Below, one piece after another: positions 43,701 through 54,596 of a stretch of DNA of 64,000 nt. The position numbers and the translations under genes were made by a program. The stretch comes from Tricholoma matsutake. Taxonomy: Eukaryota; Basidiomycota; Agaricomycetes; Agaricales; Tricholomataceae. The DNA lies in assembly GCA_026075535.2 (NCBI GenBank), contig AP026538.1:4650001-4714000 (forward strand), written 5' to 3'. The notes below the pieces were generated by a model. The model was not told the origin of the DNA and searched no databases. It saw only the letters and a program-made list of their open reading frames with translations. Each line of letters starts with the position of its first letter. The stretch's first letter is position 1.

Positions 43701-45003
43701 CTGCATGCGTGTCCACTGTCTTCAGTCCCACAGTCAAGGTGATTTCGGGTTCTATTCCCGCAGAGCGAATAAAGAATTTAGGGGTTTTCAGAAATGACAT
43801 GGGACAATTTTCTTTGTCACATGATTTGCAACAGTTGTACTCCTCCTCGATTTCCTTTTCTGATTTACTCTGGGTTTCCTTGGATACTAATACATTGTAA
43901 CTATTCTGGGTCACCAATAGGGAAACCTCTTCCACAAAATTCTTCTGCTTGCCTTCCTCCGGCTTCACTTCCTCGATTGTGGCTTCCCTAATCTTTCTTT
44001 TCTGCCTACAATTCCTAGAAATGTGTCCTAACTGCCCACAGTTAAAACATTTAAGTGGGGCTCGTCTCCCTGCTTGATCAACCTCCATTGCCTCTGCTGG
44101 TGCTGCTGACTCCATAACTATAGGTGTTACTGCCATGGCCGGTGGCTGTTCCCTCAGAGCTTGCACCTGAGGTGCCTTTCCTTTCTTGGACTTTCCTCCT
44201 GATGACTTTCCAAATTTACTACTTCTGTACATCAACTTTGACTCCACCTGTTCCTGCCGATATTGCCAGTCAAGGCGCATTGCCCAATTATACCACTCAT
44301 CCAACTTCTCTGGCATAGAAGGTAGTCGGTAGATAGACTTGAATAAAGAGGGATTTAATCCTGCTTTCAAAAACTCTACCAACACGGCTTCTCCCATGTC
44401 CATTTGTGAAGCTTCTGCTTTGAACAGCAAAATAAATTCATCCACCGTTAAGAAACCTTGGTGCATGGTCTTTAATTTAGCATTGGCTGTTGCCTTTGGA
44501 TTAGGGTCTCCAAACTGTGCCTCCAATCTCTCCAGAAATTCCTTGAAGTTGCAAATGGTTTATTTCCCACAGCAATTTGATTAATAGCCTCATTTCTCCA
44601 GAACTGTGCTTTCCCCCCCTGAATGTATGAGAGAGCAAACATAATCCTAGACTCGGCTGTACAAAACTCTGGCTTCCTCCCATGGATGTACAATACTATA
44701 GAGCTGATGAAGGATTTTGTATTCTCCATAGATTTGTGGGGACGTGTACTTAGGTAAGGGCACTTTTCCATTTCCAGATTTCTCCACTGTCTCATCCTCC
44801 TGTGATATCCACTCCACCATCTCCTCCATCTCATCATCTCTTTCTCCTATCATCTCTGGCTGTAGTTCCGCTTGTCTGGGCTGTGATGCTGCCAATACTG
44901 ACACTAATTGCAACATTTGCACTGTGAGTGCATCAAATTTCACCTCTAGTGCTGGTATGGGAACAGGATTAGGACCGGGATTAGAAGTTGAAGGTTTGGA
45001 CAT
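43645..45003 (-). pseudogene. gag: TyE gag
   Basis: Starts MSKPSTSNPGPNPVP at 45,003. A frameshift near 44,650 moves to IMFALSYIQGGKAQFWRNEA, and another at about 44,525 to EAQFGDPNPKATANAKLKTM and AVLVEFLKAGLNPSLFKSIY. The zinc knuckle CFNCGQLGHISRNC lies at about 44,010-44,050. The last open stretch (293 codons) runs directly into the protease active site. Confidence 0.9.
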
Positions 45004-45500
45004 AATTGTAGAATCTGTGATGAATCACTTCTTTGGCAAATTCGAAATTCTTTCTTTGAGACCTCTCCAAACGTTTACAGGTCACATGATGGTTCATCAA
45101 TCATTTGTCAATCGTTTGTCAATCGTTTGTCATTCATCGGGCGCCTATTTTGACACTTCGGATCAGTAACCCTTCCAACAGTGCCTGATCTCGGAGATAA
45201 CACTGAATTCAGCTTGTAACTAAAATAGTCATCTGAATAGAGTGATGTAAATCGTAACTAAACCAGATCCGATCGGTTGTCTGGTTGCAGCTGTCCTAAT
45301 GATGAGTGCTGCCTCTCAATCACTGGCGGTTGCAATGTAAGGCAAGGCCTGGCGTTGGCTTATGAAAGAAAAGGTAGATTACATATATACAAGTACTTCT
45401 GGCTCGTGCCAAAAGGATGAGTAATTGGATGTGGTGCGGTGAAACAATGATGTATGCGCAAGTAAGAGAAGGCGCACTGTTATGGGAAGTTGTGTTCTTC
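45004..45500 (-). other. TyE 5' leader
   Basis: Noncoding. Contains a short direct repeat CAATCGTTTGT (about 45,105-45,130). No primer-binding site recognised next to the LTR. Confidence 0.5.
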
Positions 45501-45747
45501 TGTTAGGGCGACACCCACTATCTGCTAGCTAAGACTATGCGGGTTCTCTCTACAAGAAGGGGGCGGGATCCACGCTTGTGATGGGGGAATTGATGGTTTT
45601 GATGCGAGGTTTTATTAATAGGTGAGTTTGTTGAGATAGGCCTTTCACACTGAAAACGTAGGTGGAATACCTAAGAGAACACAACTGGGGTCCCCTAGGC
45701 ATATATTTAGGGTTTATATACTATATTACACATATTGTACATTGTTG
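45501..45747 (-). repeat. TyE 5' LTR, truncated by an insertion
   Basis: Matches 39,684-39,930. It stops at ACATTGTTG, where the complete LTR continues TTACCGACG. The next base starts the family-A terminus GAGGTCTTTACAC. Confidence 0.9.
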
Positions 45748-46000
45748 GAGGTCTTTACACTCCCCCACCTTTCCCATCAGACTCCGACTGGAGTCCGACT
45801 GGACTGACCGGAGTCTGACCAGAGTCTGACTGGAGTCCACCAGGACTGTTCACCAGCCAAGTTGCCAGTCCAGTCCCAGTCCAGTCCAACTGGACTCTGA
45901 GTGGAATCCACTCAAACACCGGATTCCACTCGGACTGGTCCAGTGGAGTCCAATGGAGTCCAGTTGGAGTCCAGTTGGATTCCGCTGAAAAAGTGTGTAA
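45748..46000. mobile_element. Family-A modular element, left end and arm (A3)
   Basis: Terminus GAGGTCTTTACACTCCCCCA, then an arm of ACTGGAGTCC and GGACTGG units in both orientations. Left flank CATTGTTG should be the 8-bp TSD. No right terminus with the same flank is in the window. Confidence 0.65.
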
Positions 46001-46007
46001 GAAAAGG

Positions 46008-46083
46008 AATTGAACGCAGATCTCTGTAGGTTGCTTATGTAGTCAATCATGATGCACAATATAACTGTTACACCACAGTACCT
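46008..46083 (-). other. tRNA-like sequence with A and B boxes
   Basis: Minus strand: TGGTGTAACAGTTATATTG (A-box region) and GCGTTCAATTCC (B box), about 42 nt apart. It follows the arm and points outward, as at 34,590-34,662. The next segment (GGCTGTGTATGACAAAGCA, 46,118) is also shared with 34,703-34,722. Confidence 0.5.
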
Positions 46084-46289
46084 TGTGTGAGGCATCATCT
46101 ACTTGCATTAGGTACTGTGGTGCGGCTGTGTATGACAAAGCATATTGCCACATCATCAAATGTGCCAGCTCATCACTCAATACCACCACCACCACCACCA
46201 TTGACGCCGCCTCCTTCCCCCCTCTCTCTACCACCACCACCACTGCATGGACACCCACTGCCACCACTCCCATGCCCAATCCGCCATCA

Positions 46290-46605
46290 CCACCACCCGC
46301 AAACGAGCCAAATGGATGGAATGCGGGCCCAAACGATGCGATCTGCGTTGTTTGGGCCCTACATAAGTTTTTTTTGTTTTGTTTTTGTTTTTATCAACTA
46401 ACTAACTCGTTTTTTGAGTTTTCTAGGTTATAATCTACTAGTAACGACACCACCACCCACAAACGAGCCAACGCGGGCCCAAACGATGCAGATCGTGTCG
46501 TTTGGGCCCTACATAAGTTTTTTTTGTTTTGTTTTTGTTTTTATCAACTAACTAACTCGTTTTTTGAGTTTTCTAGGTTATAATCTACTAGTAACAACAC
46601 CACCA
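46290..46605 (+). repeat. Tandem duplication of the H1-intron module, 150-bp period
   Basis: Hairpins GGGCCCAAACGATG...GTTTGGGCCC at 46,325-46,359 and 46,475-46,509. Each is followed by T-rich sequence with CAACTAACTAACTCG and TTTTCTAG (46,426 and 46,576). The unit also includes CACCACCCACAAACGAGCC. The 5' splice site reads ACATAAGT in both. Confidence 0.8.
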
Positions 46606-46624
46606 CCTGCAAACGAGCCAACAC

Positions 46625-46800
46625 ACCCACCCCATGCCTATGAGCCCCTGCTCGTAGGGTGGATCGTGAGTGTGTGCAGTCGACGACGATGATGACGACG
46701 CTGCCTACCAGCACCAGGACCCAGAATGACCCAGACCCAACGACACCCATGCCAGCCCCCTCCTCCCCATCCAAATGGGATGTGAGGGTGTCGATAAAGG
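46625..46800. repeat. H2 and H3 hairpin modules
   Basis: H2: CCTATGAGCCCCTGCTCGTAGGG (about 46,636-46,660), followed by GGATCGTGAGTGTGTGCAG, shared with 35,435-35,453. H3-like: CTCCCCATCCAAATGGGATG (about 46,764-46,783). Confidence 0.55.
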
Positions 46801-46849
46801 ATAGGAGATGGCACGTTGATGATACTCAACCCGGGAAAACCACCTAAAC

Positions 46850-47876
46850 TGCTGATGAGGCAATCAATGATATTTGTGATGAGTCTGAGGAAGGGTGCAA
46901 GTCATTCCGAATGTTTGTGGTCTAACCGATGGGAAGATAACTAGTTGGTACTAGTCATGAAAGTAGTGCTATAGGAACCAAAGGTGTTTGCCACAGTCTG
47001 ATTGAGTATCAATCAATATTGAGGAAGATCAATGAGATCCACGGTGAATGAGTTCTATCATCAATGGTCAACGTGTGAATTCCAAGGACCTTTTGATAGG
47101 TCGATAGTATATGAAGGGTATAGCAAATGGCTCTGAAGTGTTGAACTGGTTACTAGTGCTAGCAACAAGAGGATCGAAGGAGGATCGAGGATGCAATGAT
47201 TGCAGAGGTTTCTCATCGATTGAGAAAACCCATAGACTTAGATTGTTTTAGAAGGTTGATTGGATGCTTAGAACTGTATACCAGATGATAGGTGAAGACT
47301 ATTTCTTGTATTTCCAAGTAGATACTACAGAGTTTTATATGTTTTAAAGAAACTTCCTAAAATGGAATGAGAAACATGTGTAGAACATGAGGCAAAAGAT
47401 ATGAGTTAAGGCACAAGGCCAAAAAGGAGACTGGAATCCGAACAAGAAAGATATATATCATATGATGAAAGAGTAATAAAGAGTATAGAACTGAAAGGGG
47501 ACTGTCCTTTGTGTATAAATCATGCTAAGTCTTGCAATAATTCATCCAGTGGGTTCTGTGCATGATAGGGACTTGGAATGAGGCTGACCTACTATCAGCA
47601 GGTTTGGGCACGAGTTGGAATCCTTCCTGGTGCATGGTATTCCACCATAAAGATAACAAATGTGGTGCCCAATGTCGCTCATAGTCTCACGATATCGATT
47701 GATGATGCTCAACGATGGTCAACGATGGTCGACGATGTTTGATCGCAATCAATAGACTTGGTCGGGAGTGGTCGTGCTGCTTCTGGGACCTTGTGCGAGT
47801 TAGCCAATGTGATTAGAATGTGTTTAGAATGACGTATTGGCCTTTGAGCCAAGGAGACAACCTATCAATGTTCAAG
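46850..47876. other. Unrecognised AT-rich stretch
   Basis: No frame longer than about 60 codons and no repeat of the families above. A short run of AACGATGGTC units is at about 47,713-47,735. Confidence 0.3.
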
Positions 47877-48060
47877 GTGAGTTTTGTATTATTATTATTC
47901 TTACTACTAACCATGTTGTTTTGTTTTATAGGTTTCAAGTCTGTTACTACCTCCCCAAAAGCACCACTAATGAACACAAAGCCAAGTGGCCTAAACAACA
48001 GCTTGCATTGTTTGGGCCGTAGTTTATGTTCATTTTTTTCTTTTACTAACTATTCTTATT
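47877..48060 (+). repeat. Intron-like block and H1 module
   Basis: A 55-nt intron-like block (47,877-47,931): GTGAGT, TACTACTAAC, TTTTATAG. Then H1 hairpin GGCCTAAACAACAGC...GTTTGGGCC (47,988-48,018), followed by a second T-rich block with TTTACTAACT but no AG. Confidence 0.6.
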
Positions 48061-48486
48061 TTTTTTTGTAATGATGTCGACTCGCAAGGTGGCGAAGGCC
48101 AATTCCTGGACATTGACGACCACAGCCATAGCCACATCATAGCGATGCAGCTGGGGACAATGACAATGATGACTAATGATGACACACTGGAGGACTGCAA
48201 ACGATGGCTAACAACATTACTCACCCACCACGCGACACCCCCAAACCACCCCCATGCACCACCCATGCCCGCAAACAACAGTGGGGATCAGCAATACCAC
48301 AACAACATCATCACGCCACCTGGCCACACAATGCCTGCCCTTGCTGCAAACACGAGCTGGTGGGCAGTTTTCTTTTCTTTCTTTTTCTATGTCTAACATT
48401 GTTTTTGTGTTAATTAGTGTGAATGTAGTTGGTGTATGTAAAGTATACAATAGAATTTAGTTAGTATTGACTTGTAGTACTAAAAA

Positions 48487-48708
48487 ACTGGTCTAGACTG
48501 GTTCTAGGACCGGTTTCAACTGGTCTTGACCGGTCCTGTAGAAGACCGGTTGAAATCAGTTGGTGGACTGCAACCGGACCGATATGGACCAGTTGTACAT
48601 GGTCCAGTCCAGTCACCTGAGATGGAGGTCGTGGTCTCAACCAGTTGCAGTTGCAGTTGCAGCCAGTCATGGTCAAAAAACTGGACCAAACCGGACCTTC
48701 AAACACTA
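48487..48708. mobile_element. Family-B element right arm and terminus
   Basis: Repeats of ACTGGTT, GACCGGT and CAGTTGCAGTTGCAG. Terminus CCGGACCTTCAAACACTA, the inverse of the TAGTGTTTGAAGG type. Right flank GGTCCACC; no left partner found. The preceding 48,060-48,480 is probably the element interior. Confidence 0.65.
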
Positions 48709-48735
48709 GGTCCACCTTGTCGTTCAAGCTCGGAA

Positions 48736-48930
48736 AACACATCTACGATCGTTGTCGAAGCTCTATGAACCCATACGAACCCTTCCAAAGTTCTACGAAC
48801 CCCTCCGAAGCTCTATGAAGCTCTATGAACCTCTACAAAGTCACGAGAATGCCTCGAAATTCTTCGCAACGCTTCAAAACTCTTTGCGACACCTCGAAAT
48901 TCTTTGTATGCCTTTGGCTGCCATAGTACA
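48736..48930. repeat. TTCGAA-type minisatellite
   Basis: Units near 12-18 nt: GAAGCTCTATGAACC, CCTCGAAATTCTTCGC, GACACCTCGAAATTC; ends CCTTTGGCTGCCATAGT, like the array at 38,034. Confidence 0.65.
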
Positions 48931-49784
48931 ATTCCCCCGACCTTCGTACAGCTCAGGATATACACTTGGAACATCGTCGACGAGTTCCGAACCAGTTTCG
49001 AGCAATATCGCAGTGATATCGGCCTTCGAACAAGTCCAATATTTCCTCAACTGACTTGGAAAATCATCAAACATCGCAAATCGACATCGGACACTATATC
49101 GCTATCCGAATAATCATCGCACACATGCCAGACGTATCCCCTACCATTGTCAAACAATATTGCACCGATATCGGGCCACAAACGAAGTCTGAAGAAATTT
49201 CGAAAATCTTCCAAAAACATCAAACCTTGAACAACATCGTCCACAGTATTTCCTATTCAAATGATCTTCAGATGCATGCTGGACACATGGGACACTATCT
49301 CAAGTATATCAAACACATTTCGACCACATGTGCACACATACAATCTGCTCGAAGCAGTTTCCAATGTTTTATTCAATTTATAACAAGGACAGTCCGCTTT
49401 TAGCTATTCTTTCTTATTATTTCTTCATCATGTGTTATATTCACCCTTTCTAGGCTCACTTTATTGTTCTGATATACTTATATTGTCTTTTGCCTCGAGT
49501 TTTCCACATGTTTGCCTCATGTTCTCTAGCCTTTTTAGGTACTTTCTTTATTTTATATAAAAAGATGTACTAGATACAAAGAAAAACAAGAAAGTCGTCA
49601 TCTTCCTCCCAGATCACAGTGATTTGAGAGTTCAGTTTAGTCTTATTCAGTCTGAAGTTTGGTGTTTTATGCTAAACTTCCTTGAAATTCCTTGCATTAC
49701 ACTATTTTTGCTCTTGTTTCCCTCGATTTGCCTTTGCTTCACTTCTACTACTTGTCTAGTCCCCCGATCTTGTGTCCGAACATA
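48931..49784. other. Unrecognised stretch with a diverged 150-bp duplication
   Basis: Segments at about 48,990-49,080 and 49,140-49,230 share CAATAT.GCA..GATATCGG, TTTC and AAAATC.TC..A.CATCAAAC. The plus frame 49,056-49,403 (115 codons) reads through but matches nothing I know. The rest to 49,784 is noncoding by appearance. Confidence 0.35.
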
Positions 49785-49930
49785 TTTGCGCACTCGAAAT
49801 TCCTTGAACCTTCTCCGAAAAAACCTTAAAAATTATTGCAACACCTCGAAAATTATCACAACATCTCGAAAATCATCACAATGTCTCGAAAATCATCACA
49901 AGTCCTCGAAACACATTCTTTTAGCTTCGA
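49785..49930. repeat. TTCGAA-type minisatellite, third array
   Basis: Five or more units of about 20 nt: CACAATGTCTCGAAAATCAT and variants. Confidence 0.7.
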
Positions 49931-50087
49931 ACTGCTTTGACAAGCAGTCATTTTATGGCTATTTGACAGTCGATCTGACAGGTGACGTCTAGAGGGCCTC
50001 ACATCCTTCCTCTGACTTGTGTTATACCATCCAAAGCCATTTTGTGGGTTTTGTTTGGGTTTCCGGGTTGAGCATCATCAACAATGT

Positions 50088-50330
50088 GCAGGAGAAATGA
50101 CTCATTGCCAAGGGTGAGTGTTAGGGGGATGCAACTACATCACACCCATGGAAGAAAACAAAGGCTTTATTGTGGATGAGGAGTTTCCCATCAATGATGA
50201 GGTTCCAGTACCAGTGAAGATCCTGAGATGGCAGCCTCAAAGTTGCGAGGGCTTATGCATTTTGCAGGAGAAATGACTCATCACCAAGGGCGAGTGTTAG
50301 GGGGATGCAACTACATCACACCCTGGAAGG
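50088..50330. repeat. Direct repeat, 176-bp period
   Basis: GCAGGAGAAATGACTCA at 50,088 and 50,264, both followed by AAGGG(T/C)GAGTGTTAGGGG and GATGCAACTACATCACACCC. The segment could include a polypurine tract and LTR start (AGGGCGAG then TGTTAGG), but no element is visible. From 50,331 to 51,211 I see no gene. Confidence 0.6.
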
Positions 50331-51211
50331 ATGAATGCCTCATTGTGGTGACGAGGGCTAGTGTCAACAACGATTTGGTGTAGGAAGTGATCACCATGAT
50401 GGTGGGGGTAGGAAAGAGGTAATCTGAGTCTGATCTATTGAGAGAAGACAAAGCAGTGGCCAATAACCATGTTATGGAAAATACTTGTAATGTAAAAATA
50501 AATAAAAATCACCTGCAATATAGTCAAGGTATTGACCAATAGCAGATGGAACACAGTCAAGGCAGTGGCCAATATCCACATTATGGAAGAATCTTGTAAT
50601 GTAAAAATGGAAATTGACCAACTCACCTGTTTCCCTTTTCATGATGAAACAAGCAGTGGACATTGAGGTGGTTACTGGAGGCGGCCTCTGATTGACACTG
50701 GCACTGGAAGTCTAGAGCTATGAGATGCGGCCTTATTGCTCATCATTCAAACATTCAAGTTCAAGGTAACCATGACAAGTCACAAATATCAACATATCGC
50801 ATGACTGTGGACTAACTAGTAAGTTTTGGCACTACATCAGAACTCTGAGAGTCAGCAAGGTAGAGTTGGAGGTCTTAGTAGTTTAGTCAAAACATTGTTG
50901 GTGAAGGAAGCATCTGAACTGGCATATCAAATCATGGTAGTAGTACACATACAAAACTACAACTTGTTGAACATGCATGTGGATAAAGTGAAAATTGTAG
51001 CAAATACTGCAAGGACTCAGAGGTATAGACAGTAAAGTAAAGCAAAGCATGACTCAGAGAAGACAACCCACCTTGCTAATTCAACATACCTATCATTGTA
51101 AGTACCTGAGAGCCACAATGTAGTGGAACTGCAAAGCTACATACCTCAGCATTATTCACACATCTGTCAAACATCACCCTGGACTGCATTGGCATCTATG
51201 GTGGTCATGGA

Positions 51212-51972
51212 TTAGATGCTCATGCCAGAATCACTATGGAGAGAAGTATTGTGGCTGTGCACAAAACCTCCCACATCTGGAGCCTGCATCTCTTGAAGTT
51301 GAATGTGTACATAACATCTGAAACATTTTATCATCTTCTCCAAAATGTCCCTTGGCAGCAATTGTGGCAGTTCCATGTCATAAACCATACTGTGATGGCC
51401 ATGGACTTCAAAGGGATGGGTCTGGTCCAAGTCATCCTGTAAATCACCTAACATTTGTATAAAATCCCAGCAAACAGGGCAGCAGAGCTTTGACACTGAA
51501 ATCCAGTACAAACTCTGCATGATGGATCAACCTTCAAATGAAGCACAAGGTAACTTGAAAGACGCCAAAATACCTGATGGAGGTTTAGTAACTCAGTCAT
51601 GGCTTCTACACTATCCACCTTGCATAAGGTCATGTCAAGGAATAGGATAACAGCTGCCAGAATGGCTTCACAATGTTTGTCCCCTTTAAAATTTGGCAGT
51701 TCACCTAATTTATCTGACTTGGATTGGTTGTGCCAACAGATTGCCAAAAACACATCAAATATGAAATGATAGCTTGAATGATTGGTAGCAGAAGCATATA
51801 TGTTGATGTTCTGTTGAATCCTCTTCATGTACTTCCCCACAGTCAAAGCAACATCTGATGGTGAATCATCACCCATCACCATGAGATAAATTAGTTGCTG
51901 AATGTAATCCCAAGAACCAACCAGTGCCGTCAACCATGGCATAGCAATAAGCTTGAACTTGACATCAACCAT
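51212..51972 (-). pseudogene. Deaminase-like (OTT_1508-type?) gene fragment
   Basis: Two overlapping minus frames. 51,448-51,972 reads LTALVGSWDYIQQLIYLMVM and a helical stretch. 51,212-51,520 reads SLYWISVSKLCCPVCWDFIQ, then HHSMVYDMELPQLLPRDILE. ISVSKLCCPVC is like the Cys-x-x-Cys motif of fungal OTT_1508-like deaminase-fold proteins, and a decayed CASFEG just before it may correspond to the usual His/Cys-Ala-Glu motif. A stop and frame change lie between the motifs. The family is recalled and not verified. If right, zinc-binding residues are partly lost. Confidence 0.45.
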
Positions 51973-52127
51973 CCATGGGAGTTTCGCAATGTGTCATTCC
52001 AAGATATTGTAAGGGCAACCTTATGATCAGAGTCCTAAGAACTCAATACTTGCAAGGGAAACCAAAGAGAAAACTCTAAGGAGTCTGGTGCAAGGCTGAA
52101 GTTTATATATGGAAGGCATGTGACATT

Positions 52128-54247
52128 CTAAAATACTTGGAGCCCTTTCCATCCTAGCACTAATTCAGATCCAGGGTCATGTTCCCATTTGGGGAGACAG
52201 CCATCAATCAGTGATAGTGTCCACATCAGGCCATGCTTGGTAAGTTGATTGTGACCATACCCAGCCCACTTCAATCTTTTCATCCAATGCCATAAGCAGG
52301 ACATGCACTGAAGCTCGTGGTAGAGGTTGACCACTTCTGCAGGCCTCATTGGCAATGTGATGCACCAAATCAATTGGTAAAACTGGTAGGCTGATGCCTT
52401 CAATTCCAGATTACAGAGCCGAAAATGATCCAGGACATGCATGGTGAAAAGAGTGCATATTTTGTTGAAGCTGGTGGGTAGCAAGTTACTGCTTACCAGG
52501 TCCAAGGGAATTCTGTGCTCCCCTTGACACTGGCAGGTAACCATCACCAAGTGATGTATTCCATTCATATGCACCACATGGATGTAACTGTTGCTCAAGG
52601 CATCAGCAGTGGGTGGTCTGAATGTAATTTCAGCATTGGCATCAGGAGCAGGAGTGGGAGCAGCATCAGTCCTCATGCATTCAGCTGTTCCAGTAGCATT
52701 AGGCAAATATGGATCAAACCCATGGATGTCTTCATCAGCATGTTCAACTTCATGTGCATCATCGCCATCAAAGAAGTCTTGCAGGCTATCATCAACATAT
52801 GTATTGTGCGCTTGAATCAGAAGCTCATCAAGGGAATCAAAAAATGCTTCATCGTCCCCTGCTTCATCTGCCATTGCTGCTCCCGACTCATGATACGGGG
52901 CCGATGGTGATTGATGTGATGAAGGCCAATGCTGATCATCACCTTCCCAATTGGTTGACTCTTGTTCTGCTTTATCCTTCATGTCCTCAAATGTTTCCAG
53001 ATATTCCATTTGGAACTGAAGAGCATTGCAAATCAGCTGATCTGTCTGGTGCTGAACTAAGAGGTATGTGCCAACCTCCCATAACTCAGCCCTGCAAAAG
53101 TGCATGCCAGTCCAAGATTCAATGCAATGGAAGGGATTTTGCCTGTGTGTTACCCACATACATGTTCAGCAAAGTGTTCTTCCTAGTGAACAATCGACGC
53201 ATCTCCAAATTGCCCATTTATTGATAGTGCTTTGAGGTCTGGTCCTAAGGACCGGAAAAGGACTGGAAACTGGACCAGACCATAACTGGTTATATAGGAC
53301 TGCTGGTTACGGTCCTAGTTAAATTTAAACAAAAAAACCGCAGAAAACCAGTTCAAATAAACCGGTCTTAACTGGTTTAGACCAGTTCAGCTATGTCCAT
53401 ACATAGCCACATTCAGGGGCAACAAAATGACCAAAAAGTTAAGCAAATTGGTCAAGAATTGAGTGAGATATCATCAAAACCGACTTGGAATGCAAGTTTG
53501 ATGATATCAAACTTGGTTTTAATGATATCTCACTTGTTTCTTGGCCGATTTGCATAACTTTTTGAATCTTTTGTTCGCATCCTGTAGGGGAACATGTGAA
53601 AAAGGTGGTTATGACCGGTTATTACCGGTGTGGACCGCAGTTCAGTTACAAACCAGTCATGACTGGTTATGGTCAGTTTTTTGCGGTTTTTTTTCAGTCC
53701 TGGTCCAGTTATTTGGGCATTTCCTTTTATAGATAACCGGTCCAGTTATCGGTTCACCCAAAAAAAGCAGAAAAAACTGGACTGGACTATTTATTGAATG
53801 AACAGTGGTTGCAAACTTGTTTGTCGATTGACCATGCCTACTGAGACAGGGATGCTTGCAGCAGTTCATCTATTCGTCTGACAAACTCCAAGACATAGTC
53901 TCACTGCCTCTGTTATTTGTACATGAGCCTCGGTAAGTCAATCAATGTCAGAAACTGACCATGCCCATCCATGGCCAAACCAGCTCATTGGCCACCTGAG
54001 GTTCTTGCATATCCTATTCTGGAGCAAGACCTAGATTGTTGTGGATACCAGCTGAACTCGATTCACCACATTCTTCTGTAACTGGAGGCAAGGGAACCTT
54101 GATACGCTTTGTTTTTGGTCCATGTCTCATGTTGACCTCAACTTCCTTATGTGTGACAGTATCCACTGCACCATCATCATCCTCATGCAGGGTGGCATTG
54201 TTCTTTGATCATCTCTTTTGCTTGTAAGGAGCTCTTGTCAGGCTCAT
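52128..54247 (-). pseudogene. KDZ transposase, N-terminal part with CxC2 domain, split by a MITE
   Basis: Starts at Met 54,247 (MSLTRAPYKQKR, then TGA). After a hydrophilic lead (VNMRHGPKTKRIKVPLPPV) comes the CxC2 cysteine cluster: CNHCSFN, then KWAIWRCVDCSLGRTLC. The MITE at 53,225-53,789 sits between these two halves. Removing it and one TSD keeps the frame. The next open stretch (52,128-53,159) has HRQNPFHCIESWTGMHF, an acidic linker, then NGIHHLVMVTCQCQGEHRIP, DHFRLCNLELKASAYQFYQL and CLWHWMKRLKWAGYGHNQ, the region before the KDZ catalytic core. The core itself is absent. KDZ genes are DNA transposases common in Agaricomycetes. Confidence 0.82.
53217..53797. mobile_element. Family-B palindromic MITE with 8-bp TSD TTTATTGA
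   Basis: A complete 565-bp element (53,225-53,789), TAGTGCTTTGAGGTCTGGTC to GGACTGGACTA, flanked by TTTATTGA at 53,217-53,224 and 53,790-53,797. Arms are AACTGG, ACCGGT and GGTCC repeats. The centre is itself a long inverted repeat: AAGTTAAGCAAATTGGTCAA and GAGTGAGATATCAT on one side, ATGATATCTCACT and GATTTGCATAACTT on the other. TAG...CTA ends with an 8-bp TSD are hAT-like. It has no coding capacity. Confidence 0.9.
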
Positions 54248-54596
54248 GATAATTGGGGGGAATCAATTGTGTTGATGGGCTATTTATTGTACTATTGACC
54301 TCATGTTATCCTCATGTGACCCTCATGCCAAATGACAAGTGAAACCCAATGGCAAGAACAATTCCTTCTTCCACATCAAGCCACCTGAGCCATCAGAGAA
54401 CCCAGGACACAGATGGTGGGGAGCTGATAGGCAGTTGAAGAGTGGAAGATCATCAAGCCTTATAAAGATGGATTCCAATCTCAGGAATCAAAAGCTGCCC
54501 GATTGCAAATACTCAAGACTGACATTCTCCCCACCATATTTAATTACTGGGCATCAATTGAGATGACCCCAATAGATCCAGAGGAGAGTCACATGT

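Larger units (their letters stand above)
39684..45747 (-). mobile_element. TyE: Ty3/gypsy chromovirus, minus strand
   Basis: 3' LTR 39,684-40,089, pol and gag on the minus strand, leader, then 5' LTR 45,501-45,747, whose outer part is cut off by a modular element. Left flank GTCTG (39,679-39,683) should be the TSD; the right copy is not in view. It is related to TyB in RT and integrase, but its LTRs are unrelated. It inserted in the gag of TyD. Confidence 0.9.

Noticed and set aside
49056..49403. 115-codon plus frame as a gene
   Set aside because: It reads through a diverged tandem duplication and has no recognisable domain or support from context.
50088..50330. LTR pair starting TGTTAGGGGG
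   Set aside because: A polypurine-like stretch precedes TG in both copies, but only 176 bp separate them and no second edge is visible; kept as a direct repeat.
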